The notes under the pieces were generated by a model. That model was given only the letters and a program-made list of their open reading frames with translations, was not told where the DNA came from and ran no database searches. From assembly GCA_947624965.1 (NCBI GenBank), contig CANQMN010000009.1, forward strand, positions 1 to 64,000: 64,000 bases of DNA. The letters run 5' to 3'. This document shows, piece by piece, positions 31,156 to 40,098 of this stretch. The DNA comes from an uncultured Clostridia bacterium (GTDB lineage Bacteria; Bacillota; Clostridia; Christensenellales; Borkfalkiaceae). The position numbers were made by a program, and so were the translations under genes. Every line of letters begins with the position of its first letter. The stretch's first letter is position 1.

Positions 31156-32781
31156 TTACTTGTTGAAATTATCCTTCAAAGAGACGATCTCGGAGAGGCA
31201 CAGCTTGCCCCCGTCGCGGCAGGTCTTGTAATAGCCCGTCCGCAGCAGTTGGAACGCCTCCCCCTCCGCGCATTCGGCGAGATAGGGCTCCGCCTTCGCG
31301 GAAAAGATATGTTCGCTGTCCAAGACGATGCGCTCGGAAAAATCCTGCCCCGCGTAGTCCGCGTCGCGCAGGAGATGATCGTACTGTTTGAGCACGGCGT
31401 CCGCGCACGTTTCGGCGTTCACCCAGTGCAAAACGCCCTTCGCCTTTATCCCGCTCGTGTCGCTACCCGAACGGCTCTCGGGGAAGTACGTGCACTTGAT
31501 CTCCGTAACGTTCCCGTTTTCATCCTTCACCGCCTCGTCGCAGCGCACGATGTAGGCGTTTTTGAGACGCGCGTACCCGCCGAGCTTCAAGCGGTGGTAT
31601 TTGGGCGGCGGGTCGAGCGAGAAATCGGACCGCTCGATATAGAGCGTTTTGCCGAATCGCACCTTGCGCGTGCCCGCGCCCTCCTTCGTCTGGTTGATCT
31701 CGAAATCGACGTCCTCGCTCCCCTCGTAATTGACGATGGTAAGTTTGAGCGGGTCGACGACCGCCATCGCGCGCGGCGCGCTCGCGTTGAGAAAATCGCG
31801 CACGACCGCCTCGAAATAGCTTATCTCGCACTCCGACTGCGCCTTGGCGACGCCCGCGCGGGCGCAGAAATCCTTGATGGCTTCGGCGGGGATGCCGCGG
31901 TTGCGAAGCCCCGCGAGCGTGGGCATGCGCGGATCGTCCCATCCGTGCACCGAGCCCTCCTCCACGAGCTTTTTGAGATACCGCTTGCTCATCACGAGGT
32001 TGGTGAGGTTGAGCCGCGCAAACTCGATCTGCCGCGGCTTGGGGGAAAACCCGAGCGTGATGCCGACCCAGTCGTACAGCGGGCGGTGATCTTCAAATTC
32101 CAGCGTGCACAGCGAATGCGTTACGCCCTGCAAATAGTCGCAGATTGGGTGCGCGTAGTCGTACATGGGGTAGATGCACCACTTGTCGCCCGTGCGGTGG
32201 TGCGTCGCGTGCAGAATGCGGTAGATGACGGGGTCGCGCAAGTTGACGTTGGGCGACGCCATGTCGATCTTCGCGCGCAGACACTTCTCGCCGTCGGCGT
32301 ACTTGCCTTCCCGCATTTCGCGGAAGAGGCGCAAATTCTCCTCGGGCGTCCTGTTCCTGTACGGGCTCTCGACGCCCGGTTCGGTGAGCGTGCCGCGCGT
32401 CGCCTTGATCTCCTCGGGGGAGAGGTCGCAGACGAACGCCTTCCCCTCGCGGATGAGCTTTTCGGCGTATTCGTAGATGACGTCGAAAAAGTCGGAAGCG
32501 TAGACCTCCTTCTCCCACCGATAGCCGAGCCAGAGGATATCGCGGCGGATGGCGTCTACATACTCCGTCTTTTCCTTGGACGGATTGGTGTCGTCGAAAA
32601 AGAGGTTGCACGTCCCGCCGTACTTTTCCGCCGTGCCGAAGTTGACGAACATGCTCTTGGCGTGTCCGATGTGCAGATAGCCGTTCGGTTCGGGGGGGAA
32701 ACGCGTCTTGATCGCCGAGACCTTCCCCGCCGCCAGGTCTTCGTCGATAAACTGCTGGATAAAGTTCTCCGCCTCTGCCAT
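31156..32781 (-). CDS. glnS: Glutaminyl-tRNA synthetase
   Basis: NFIQQFIDEDLAAGKVSAIKTRFPPEPNGYLHIGHAKSMFVNFGTAEKYGGTCNLFFDDTNPSKE; VMSKR signature; GlnRS-type anticodon domain. Confidence 0.93.
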   Translation of the reverse strand: MAEAENFIQQFIDEDLAAGKVSAIKTRFPPEPNGYLHIGHAKSMFVNFGTAEKYGGTCNLFFDDTNPSKEKTEYVDAIRRDILWLGYRWEKEVYASDFFDVIYEYAEKLIREGKAFVCDLSPEEIKATRGTLTEPGVESPYRNRTPEENLRLFREMREGKYADGEKCLRAKIDMASPNVNLRDPVIYRILHATHHRTGDKWCIYPMYDYAHPICDYLQGVTHSLCTLEFEDHRPLYDWVGITLGFSPKPRQIEFARLNLTNLVMSKRYLKKLVEEGSVHGWDDPRMPTLAGLRNRGIPAEAIKDFCARAGVAKAQSECEISYFEAVVRDFLNASAPRAMAVVDPLKLTIVNYEGSEDVDFEINQTKEGAGTRKVRFGKTLYIERSDFSLDPPPKYHRLKLGGYARLKNAYIVRCDEAVKDENGNVTEIKCTYFPESRSGSDTSGIKAKGVLHWVNAETCADAVLKQYDHLLRDADYAGQDFSERIVLDSEHIFSAKAEPYLAECAEGEAFQLLRTGYYKTCRDGGKLCLSEIVSLKDNFNK

Positions 32782-32933
32782 GGATCCCTCCGCGCGGCTT
32801 TGCCGCGCCCTGTAAAACGTACGAAATAATTATAGCATATCCGCCGCAAAAATGATACACTTTCGCGCCTGTTTTTTGGATTTTATCTCCGAAACGTCTC
32901 GCTTTTTTGCGGAAAACATGTTATAATTTCCCT

Positions 32934-33779
32934 ATGGAACAGACCATTCTCCGATTTTTTGAAAGCATGCGCTGTCCCGCCCTCGACGTCGTATTCGGCG
33001 TGTTCTCCCTCTTGGGAGAGGCGATGGTCGTCGGCGGCGTCGCCATCCTGCTCTTTTGGTTGCTCCCCGGGCAGGCGGGGGAGCGGATCGTCTGCACGGC
33101 GCTCACCTCCTTCCCGCTCAACGCGGCAATCAAATACTTCGTCGCCCGTCCGCGCCCCTTCGTCGCGGGCGCGGTGGAGTACCGCAAGCCCTTCCTCGCC
33201 GACGAACTCGATCCGTACGCGTCCTTCCCGAGCGGGCACACGCAGTCCTCTTCGAGCGTGCTCTTCCCCGCCGCCGCGACGCCGAAACGGCGGAAACCGC
33301 TGTGGATCGCGCTCGCCGCGGTCGCCGTGCTCCTTGTGATGTGCGCGCGCATGTACTTCGGCGCGCACTACCCGAGCGACGTTGTAACGGGGCTTGCGCT
33401 CGGCATCCTCGTTACGCTCGCGTGGAGCCTCGTATTCCGCTATGCGTACGGCGCGCGCTACTATGTTTTGGCGGCGTTCGCCCTCGTCTCCCTCGTCCTG
33501 TGCTTCTTTGCGCCCTCGCACGACTTCGTGCAGGCGGCGGGGCTCGTCTCGGGCGCGGCGATCGCGCTCGGCGCGGGACAATATCTCCGCAAGCCGCATG
33601 AGACGGGCTTTTTGCGCAGGCTGTGGCGCATTCCCGTGGGCGTCGCCGTCACGGGCGCGGTGTTTGCGCTCACACTGCTCTTCCCCGAGGAACTCGGCTA
33701 CAAATTGCTCAAATGGTTCCTGATCGCGCTCGCCGCGGGGCTCTTCTCCCCGCTCTGTTTCGACGCGCTGAAAATATGA
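32934..33779 (+). CDS. PAP2 superfamily phosphatase
   Basis: KYFVARPRPF, SFPSGHTQSSSSV, ARMYFGAHYPSDVVTGLALG. Confidence 0.88.
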   Translation: MEQTILRFFESMRCPALDVVFGVFSLLGEAMVVGGVAILLFWLLPGQAGERIVCTALTSFPLNAAIKYFVARPRPFVAGAVEYRKPFLADELDPYASFPSGHTQSSSSVLFPAAATPKRRKPLWIALAAVAVLLVMCARMYFGAHYPSDVVTGLALGILVTLAWSLVFRYAYGARYYVLAAFALVSLVLCFFAPSHDFVQAAGLVSGAAIALGAGQYLRKPHETGFLRRLWRIPVGVAVTGAVFALTLLFPEELGYKLLKWFLIALAAGLFSPLCFDALKI

Positions 33780-33844
33780 CCCGCGAACGCTTGACTTTGT
33801 CCGAAGAAACCGTTACTATAAAGAACGAAAAAGCGAGGTAAGGT

Positions 33845-35215
33845 ATGGCAGAAGTTACGATGGAAAAGCTCGTCGCGCTGTGCAAAGCGCGCGGCATCAT
33901 CTTCCCCGGCTCCGAAATTTACGGCGGCATGGGCAACACGTGGGATTACGGTCCCGTAGGCGTGGAGATCAAGAACAACATCAAAAAGGCTTGGTGGAAG
34001 CGGTTCGTGCAGGAGAGCGACAACTCGTACGGCGTGGACGCCGCCATCCTCATGAACGCCCGCGTGTGGGAGGCGAGCGGACACACGACGTCCTTCTCCG
34101 ATCCCAAAATGGACTGCAAGAAGTGCAAGACGCGCCACCGCGCGGACAACCTCATCGAGGCGCATTCCAAGGGCAAGGTCAACCCCGACCTCATGACGAA
34201 CGAGGAGATGGAGACGTATATCCGCGAGCACGAGGTCCACTGCCCCGTGTGCGGCGGGTTCGACTGGACGCCCATCCGCACCTTCAATTTGATGTTCGAG
34301 ACCTCGCGCGGCGTCACCGACGAGAGCCAAAATAAGATTTATCTCCGCCCCGAGACGGCGCAGGGCGAGTTCGTCAACTTCCTGAACGTCCAGCGCACGA
34401 CGCGCGCCAAAGTGCCCTTCGGCATCGCGCAGATCGGCAAGGCGTTCCGCAACGAAATTACCCCCGGGAACTTTATCTTCCGCACGATAGAGTTCGAGCA
34501 GATGGAGCACCAGTGGTTCTGCAAGGAGGGAACGGACGGTCAGTATTACGCCGAATTCAAACAAAAGGCGATGCAATTTTTGCTCGATTTGGGCTTCAAG
34601 GCGGAACATCTCCGCTTCCACGACCACGACAAGCTCGCGCACTACGCAAAGGCGGCGTGCGACATCCAATACCTCTACCCCATGGGCTGGCAGGAGCTCA
34701 ACGGCATCCACAACCGCACGGACTACGACCTTTCCCGCCATCAGGAGTATTCGGGCAAGAGCCTGCAATATGTCGATCCCATCGACGGTTCCCGCTATAT
34801 CCCCTATGTCATCGAATACTCGATCGGCGCGGACAGACTCATGCTCGCCGTGCTCTCGGAGGCATACGAGGAGGAGACGCTTGAAGGCGGCGAGGTGCGC
34901 TCGGTGCTCCATTTCCACCCCGCGATCGCCGCATACAAGGCGGCGGTCCTGCCGCTCCAAAAGAACTTGAACGAGCCCGCGAAACAGCTTCTGCAAACGC
35001 TGAAAAAGAAATTCCCCGTCGCCTACGACGAGGCGGGCTCCATCGGCAAACGGTATCGGCGGCAGGACGAAATCGGGACGCCCTACTGCATCACCGTCGA
35101 TTTCGACACCTTGGAAAACGGCACCGTGACCGTGCGCGACAGGGACAGCATGGCGCAGATACGGCTGCCCATGGACGAGGTCGCCGCCTATCTCGCCGAA
35201 AAATGCGCGTTTTGA
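33845..35215 (+). CDS. glyQS: Glycyl-tRNA synthetase, single-chain homodimeric type
   Basis: SEIYGGMGNTWDYGPVGVEIKNNIKKAWWKRFV, FNLMFETSRGVTDESQNKIYLRPETAQGEFVNFLN. Confidence 0.96.
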   Translation: MAEVTMEKLVALCKARGIIFPGSEIYGGMGNTWDYGPVGVEIKNNIKKAWWKRFVQESDNSYGVDAAILMNARVWEASGHTTSFSDPKMDCKKCKTRHRADNLIEAHSKGKVNPDLMTNEEMETYIREHEVHCPVCGGFDWTPIRTFNLMFETSRGVTDESQNKIYLRPETAQGEFVNFLNVQRTTRAKVPFGIAQIGKAFRNEITPGNFIFRTIEFEQMEHQWFCKEGTDGQYYAEFKQKAMQFLLDLGFKAEHLRFHDHDKLAHYAKAACDIQYLYPMGWQELNGIHNRTDYDLSRHQEYSGKSLQYVDPIDGSRYIPYVIEYSIGADRLMLAVLSEAYEEETLEGGEVRSVLHFHPAIAAYKAAVLPLQKNLNEPAKQLLQTLKKKFPVAYDEAGSIGKRYRRQDEIGTPYCITVDFDTLENGTVTVRDRDSMAQIRLPMDEVAAYLAEKCAF

Positions 35216-35224
35216 GAAAGAAGC

Positions 35225-35262
35225 GCCGCCCGACCGCATGATGCGGTCGGGCGGCTTTTTTT
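35225..35262 (+). terminator. Intrinsic terminator after glyQS
   Basis: GCCGCCCGACCGCATGATGCGGTCGGGCGGC followed by TTTTTTT. Confidence 0.85.
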
Positions 35263-35283
35263 ATCCGCTTTTTTTATCCGCTT

Positions 35284-35964
35284 TTATTCCGCGGCGTTCG
35301 GCATCGCGTAGAGGTCGAACTCCCCGTCCAAATCGAAGTTCCCTCCGTCGTCGAACGCGGCGAGTTTGGAGACGGAAACTTCGTATGCCGTCATCGTAAC
35401 CGCCTCCGTCTCCGAATACCGTTTTTGGTATTCGCGGCTCTGGATCCGCCCCGAAAGCGCGACCCTGTCCCCCACTTTCAGATTTTGCACGAAGCGCGCG
35501 TTCCTTCCCCATGCGATGCAGGGGATATAGTCGGACTTGTTGTACGCGCGGTTGACGGCGATGAGAAGATCGGCGATCTCGCGGTTGAACGGCGTCGTCC
35601 GATAGACGGGCGGCTTGCAGATGTAGCCCGAGAGCACGATGGAGTTGGGGTTGCGCGAGGGCGCCGCCTCCACGATCTCGCGCACGAACACCGTGAGCAT
35701 GAGCCGCGAGCGACCCCCTTCCAGCTTGTTGTAACTTCGGAACTGCCCCAGCGCGCAGACGGTGCTCCCCACTTTCAGATCGTGTCCCTGGATGAGCCGC
35801 TCGGAGATGGTGACGGGAAGAATATCCGCCTGCCCCGAAAGGCGCATCACTTTGACGAAGAGTTCGTAAAATCCCTCGCCGTACACTTCGTGCGAGAACG
35901 TCGCTTCCGTCGCGATCTCGCCCATAAAGTAGACCCTGTTGTTCTTTTCCGAATTGTAGTCCAT
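35284..35964 (-). CDS. Single-stranded DNA-binding protein-like, two OB folds
   Basis: Two OB-like halves (NRVYFMGEIATEATFSHEVYGEGFYELFVKVMRLSG; NSIVLSGYICKPPVYRTTPFNREIADLLIAVNRAYNKSDYIPCIAWGRNARFVQNLKVGDRVALSGRIQSREYQKR). Confidence 0.8.
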   Translation of the reverse strand: MDYNSEKNNRVYFMGEIATEATFSHEVYGEGFYELFVKVMRLSGQADILPVTISERLIQGHDLKVGSTVCALGQFRSYNKLEGGRSRLMLTVFVREIVEAAPSRNPNSIVLSGYICKPPVYRTTPFNREIADLLIAVNRAYNKSDYIPCIAWGRNARFVQNLKVGDRVALSGRIQSREYQKRYSETEAVTMTAYEVSVSKLAAFDDGGNFDLDGEFDLYAMPNAAE

Positions 35965-36002
35965 ATATACCTCCGAGTATTTCCGTGTTTGCCGAGTATA
36001 GA

Positions 36003-36782
36003 TCAGGTGTCGCTCGCCGCGCCGTTCGGGATCTGCCGCCCCGTGTGGTCGATGGTGTAGTTTTCGCGGTAGATGAGTTCTCCGATGGGCACGAACGTAA
36101 AGCCCTTTGCGCGGAGCGTATCGATGATGACGGGGAGCGCTTCCGCCGTGTGCAGCCCGTTGTTGTGGCAGAGGATGATGGAGCCGCTGCGCACCCGCTC
36201 CACGACGCGCGAAGCGATGTCGGCGGCGTTCAGGTCCTTCCAGTCGAGCGAATCCACGTCCCACTGGATGGGATAGAACCCGAGACTGTTGCTGGTGCGG
36301 ATGAGCAGATCGTCGTAATCGCCGTACGGCGGGCGGAACAATTCGACGGGCTTTCCCGTAACTTCGGAGATCGCCTCGCCCGACGTGCGGAGCTCGTTTG
36401 CGATCTCCGTCTCCGAGAGACGGGACATGTAGGAATGCGTCGCGCTGTGCGTGCCGATCTCGTGCCCCGCTTTGTCGATCTTCGCGAGATATTCGGGATA
36501 TTTTTCCGCCCAGAACTGCACGGTGAAGAAGGTCGCGCGGACCTTTGCCGCGGAGAGCGCGGACAAGATCGCGTCGGTGTGCTCCACACCCCACGCGCAA
36601 TCGAAGGAGATGGCGATGCGGTTGTCGTCCCGCTCCACCGAATAGATGGGGAGTTCGCGGTTGCCGCTCCAATAGACCTCTTCCGCGCCCGTCGCGCCCG
36701 CGGCGAACGCCCCTGCCGTCAGCAAAAAGAAAAATGCAAGCGCGGCGAGCAGTGTCTTCGCGCGCACGGTGATGAATCGCAT
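36003..36782 (-). CDS. Polysaccharide deacetylase (NodB family)
   Basis: IAISFDCAWGVEHTDAILSAL, HEIGTHSATHSYM, ELFRPPYGDYDDLLI; signal-anchor at start. Confidence 0.9.
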   Translation of the reverse strand: MRFITVRAKTLLAALAFFFLLTAGAFAAGATGAEEVYWSGNRELPIYSVERDDNRIAISFDCAWGVEHTDAILSALSAAKVRATFFTVQFWAEKYPEYLAKIDKAGHEIGTHSATHSYMSRLSETEIANELRTSGEAISEVTGKPVELFRPPYGDYDDLLIRTSNSLGFYPIQWDVDSLDWKDLNAADIASRVVERVRSGSIILCHNNGLHTAEALPVIIDTLRAKGFTFVPIGELIYRENYTIDHTGRQIPNGAASDT

Positions 36783-37087
36783 GAACGCTCCTCTATGATA
36801 AAATAAGAAGGATACGGAAAAAAGCCTTGTTTTGTCGAACGGGCGCGTGTTGCGTCGTTTTCGCGAAACGCCCTTCTTCCCGCGTTCTATCCTATTTCGC
36901 ACACGGCGGCAATATGACGGAATTTTGCGATTCTACTCACGGTAGAGTTGCGCCGCGCACAGTAGAATCCCTTCTGCGCGGAATGGAGCCGCTTTGCAAA
37001 AAAGTATCGTTTCAAAGGGACGGAAACGCTTGTAATTTTTCATTTTTTGCGATAAACTATAATGGAAAACGCAAATAAGGAGGCGCT

Positions 37088-38032
37088 ATGTACTCTTTCG
37101 ATATCTTTACCGATTCTTCGGCGAATCTCCCTCCCGCGCTGGCGGAACAGTACGGCATCACGATGATCCCGTACACCTGCATTCTCAACGGGGCGGAACG
37201 CCTTGCGTTCGAGCCCGAAATGCCCTTCGAGAAGACCGCGAAACGGTTCTATGCGGAGATGCGCGACGGCGCGGAGTTCAAGACGTCCCTCATTCCCAAA
37301 GAGACGTTCAAGAGCGCGATCGCGCCCACGCTCGCGGCGGGCAGGGACGCGCTCATCGTCACCATCACCGCAAGTTTGAGCGGGACCGCCGCGCAGGCGA
37401 TCTGCGCGCGCGACGAACTCGCGGCGGAATATCCCGACCGCAAGATCCTCGTCGTGGACAGCGCGAACGCCTCGCTCGGGGAAGGGCTCCTCGTGCTCAA
37501 CGCGGCGAAACTGCGCGAGGCGGGCGGCGACGTCGAGGCGTGCGCCGAATGGATCGAGGACAACCGCTACCTTCTCAACAGCCAGGTTACGGTGGACGAT
37601 CTGAAATATCTGCACCGAAGCGGGCGGGTATCCGGGCTCGTCGCCTTCGCGGGGAATCTCCTCGGGCTCAAACCCATGCTCCGCGCGGACGGCTCTTCGC
37701 CTGCGAAGCTCGTCGTCTACGGGAAGCAGAAGGGCAGAAAAAAATCGCTCTCCGAGATCGTGAGAGCGTTTGAGGAGAACGTCGCGGACCCTTCCTCCCA
37801 GACGATCGCCATTGCGCACGCGGACTGCGAGGCGGACGCGCTCGCACTCAAAGCCGCCGTCGAGGCGCGCGGTGCGAAGGACGTGATCGTGGAGTATTAC
37901 GACCTCTGCACGGGGAGCCACGTGGGTCCCGGCACGCTCGCCCTGTTCTTCTTCGGCAAGAACAGGCAGGCGGAAGAGGCGGGGGAAAAGCGCCGTTTCT
38001 TCGGAAAATGGCGCGCTCCCGCGAAAAACTGA
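37088..38032 (+). CDS. DegV family protein
   Basis: FDIFTDSSANLPPALAEQYGITMIPYTCILNG, DALIVTITASLSGTAAQAI, GSHVGPGTLALFF. Confidence 0.92.
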   Translation: MYSFDIFTDSSANLPPALAEQYGITMIPYTCILNGAERLAFEPEMPFEKTAKRFYAEMRDGAEFKTSLIPKETFKSAIAPTLAAGRDALIVTITASLSGTAAQAICARDELAAEYPDRKILVVDSANASLGEGLLVLNAAKLREAGGDVEACAEWIEDNRYLLNSQVTVDDLKYLHRSGRVSGLVAFAGNLLGLKPMLRADGSSPAKLVVYGKQKGRKKSLSEIVRAFEENVADPSSQTIAIAHADCEADALALKAAVEARGAKDVIVEYYDLCTGSHVGPGTLALFFFGKNRQAEEAGEKRRFFGKWRAPAKN

Positions 38033-38068
38033 ACAAGCAAAGACCCCTTCGCCGGATCGGCGGAGGGG

Positions 38069-38812
38069 TCATTTCTTTTTGGGCGGCTTCCCGAAGGGCT
38101 CCTTCTTCTGCACGCTCGTGAACGTGAGGAGGAACACTTCCTTTGCGCCCGCCCGCAACAGGGCGTCCGCCAGTTCGGAGGCGGTCGCGCCCGTCGTCAT
38201 CGTGTCGTCCGCGATGACGATGCGCCTGCCCTTCGCCGCCGCCCGCGCCGTAACGTGAAAACAGCCTTCGAGATTGCTCTCCCGCTCCCTGCGCCCGAGC
38301 GTCTTTTGCGAGGCGGTCTCCCGCGTTTTGACGGCGAGCGGCAAAAACTCTTTGCCCGTGCGGGCGGCGAGCTCCTCCGCGAGCAGGCGGGACTGGTTAT
38401 ACCCCCGCTTGCGTTCGGCGCGCTTGGTCATGGGGACGAACGTGATGCTGTCCGCCTCGGGAAATTCCCGCACGAGAAGGGGCGCCATGAGGTCGCAGAG
38501 CGTGCGGTAGAGGTACTTCCCGCCGCGCTTGAACCGCACAACGAGCCGCGCGGCTTCCCTTTCGTGCGTGCAGACGGAGCGCGCTCTCGCCGTTTTGAGC
38601 GGCTTCTCCTTGCATTCGAGACACGCGCCCGCTTCGAGCACTTTCCGCCCGCAGAACGGACAGATCTCCCCGTCGTTGCGCGGGAGCGCGCGCATACAGG
38701 CGTCGCAGATGCGCTCGCCCGCGAAGACCTCGCGGGCGCATATGTCGCAAGTGAAGTTGTGCGTGTCGTCGTACGCCTTTACGGCGCGGCGGATCCGCGT
38801 AAACACGTTCAC
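38069..38812 (-). CDS. ComF family phosphoribosyltransferase
   Basis: Zinc-ribbon cysteines (CDICAREVFAGERICDAC, CPFCGRKVLEAGACLECKEK) and PRTase motif RRIVIADDTMTTGATASELADAL. Confidence 0.9.
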   Translation of the reverse strand: MNVFTRIRRAVKAYDDTHNFTCDICAREVFAGERICDACMRALPRNDGEICPFCGRKVLEAGACLECKEKPLKTARARSVCTHEREAARLVVRFKRGGKYLYRTLCDLMAPLLVREFPEADSITFVPMTKRAERKRGYNQSRLLAEELAARTGKEFLPLAVKTRETASQKTLGRRERESNLEGCFHVTARAAAKGRRIVIADDTMTTGATASELADALLRAGAKEVFLLTFTSVQKKEPFGKPPKKK

Positions 38813-38902
38813 GTCCCTTCCTCCGTCCCGCTCGCCGAGCCCTTCGGCGAAACAAGGGCGGCAGAAGCGTTTCCGCTCCGTCGCCCTGTCTGCGCGGTCA
38901 AA

Positions 38903-39412
38903 TCAAAAATCATCGTCCTTGTCGGAGACGTCGTCGTCCTCGTCCTCGTCGTCGTCCTCTTCCGAGAGACGGTAAATATCGTCCCCCGTAACGTATTCGA
39001 GGTCCTCTTCCTCCTCTTCGTCCCGATATTCTTCCTCTTCTTCCTCTTCCGCATCCGCGTCGTCAAACTCTTCGTCGAACGATTCGTCTATCTCGCCGAT
39101 CTCCTTGTCGAGATCGGAATCCGTATCGTCGTCGAGGTAGTTGCGCCACTCGTCGTCCTCCTCGGGATCGGGTTCCTCTTCCTCGTACTCCGCTTTCTTG
39201 CGGCATTCCTCGCACATCTTTTCCCCTGCGCGCATCGTGTTCTCTCCGCAAACGGGGCAGATCTCGGTAGGAAGATCCTCCTCCGCTTCCTCGATCTCGT
39301 CCGCATCCGTGGGGATCCCCTTCATCTCTTTGAGACAGACGTCGCAATATTCTTGCTTGTCGGCGTCGATATAGTTGAGTTCGCAGCGCGGGCATTTCAT
39401 ATAATGGACCAT
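38903..39412 (-). CDS. Hypothetical zinc-ribbon protein with very acidic tail
   Basis: Start MVHYMKCPRCELNYIDADKQEYCDVC, second CPVCGENTMRAGEKMCEEC, Asp/Glu-rich C-terminal half. Confidence 0.75.
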   Translation of the reverse strand: MVHYMKCPRCELNYIDADKQEYCDVCLKEMKGIPTDADEIEEAEEDLPTEICPVCGENTMRAGEKMCEECRKKAEYEEEEPDPEEDDEWRNYLDDDTDSDLDKEIGEIDESFDEEFDDADAEEEEEEEYRDEEEEEDLEYVTGDDIYRLSEEDDDEDEDDDVSDKDDDF

Positions 39413-39581
39413 ATTTCTTCCTCCTGCATCTTCGGGGGTTTCCCCCGTCGTCATAGGCTAATAAATTATATTAGTATTTATTCTTTTTGTAAACTGTTTT
39501 TTTATGCGTTTTGCAAAAAATTCCCGACAATTTTCAAATTTTTCCACGCGGGCGGAAAAATATGCAGGGCAAACAAAACAC

Positions 39582-40022
39582 CTCCCCCTTTCCAAGGGGG
39601 AGGATAAGGTGGGGGTTCTGTGCCCGTCTCCCCCTCCCCTACCCCTCCCCCTCGCGTTGCGAGGGGGAGGGTAAGAAAGACAGAGCGAGGGAAAATAAAA
39701 AAGAGGCGGGAAAAATGCGCGGGGCAAACAAATCACCTCCCCCTTCCAAAGGGGGAGGATAAGGTGGGGGTTGCGTGCCCGTCTTCCCCCTCCCCTACTG
39801 GGTGCGGCGGCAGGTACCGCCGCACCCCCCGTACTTCGCCGCGATGCGCCTCGTGCCGCGCTTAGTAGATAATAGTGCGCGCGGGGCGCGCTTGCCTGCG
39901 CTCCCGTCGCGGCGCGCTACTTCGTGCCGCGCTTAGTAGGCAATAGTGCGCGCGGGGCACAGTCCACCGGACTGTTGAGCAGAACGCGCCGCTCCCCCCT
40001 CGCGTTGCGAGGGGGAGGGCAA
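39582..40022. repeat. Intergenic block of C/G-rich palindromic repeats
   Basis: Two CACCTCCCCCTT..AAGGGGGAGGATAAGGTGGGGGTT copies, CCCTCCCCCTCGCGTTGCGAGGGGGAGGG copies, and CGTGCCGCGCTTAGTAG[A/G][T/C]AATAGTGCGCGCGGGGC repeated twice. Confidence 0.8.
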
Positions 40023-40098
40023 GAAAGAGAGCGCGGGACGCTTCCGAACAAAAAAGGGAGACCGAGCGGTCTCCCTTTGCATGATAGTTTCGCTTCCG

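Noticed and set aside
39458-39865. Small ORFs in the 39.5-39.9 kb gap
   Set aside because: Proline/arginine-rich translations of palindromic repeats; no RBS or conserved motif.
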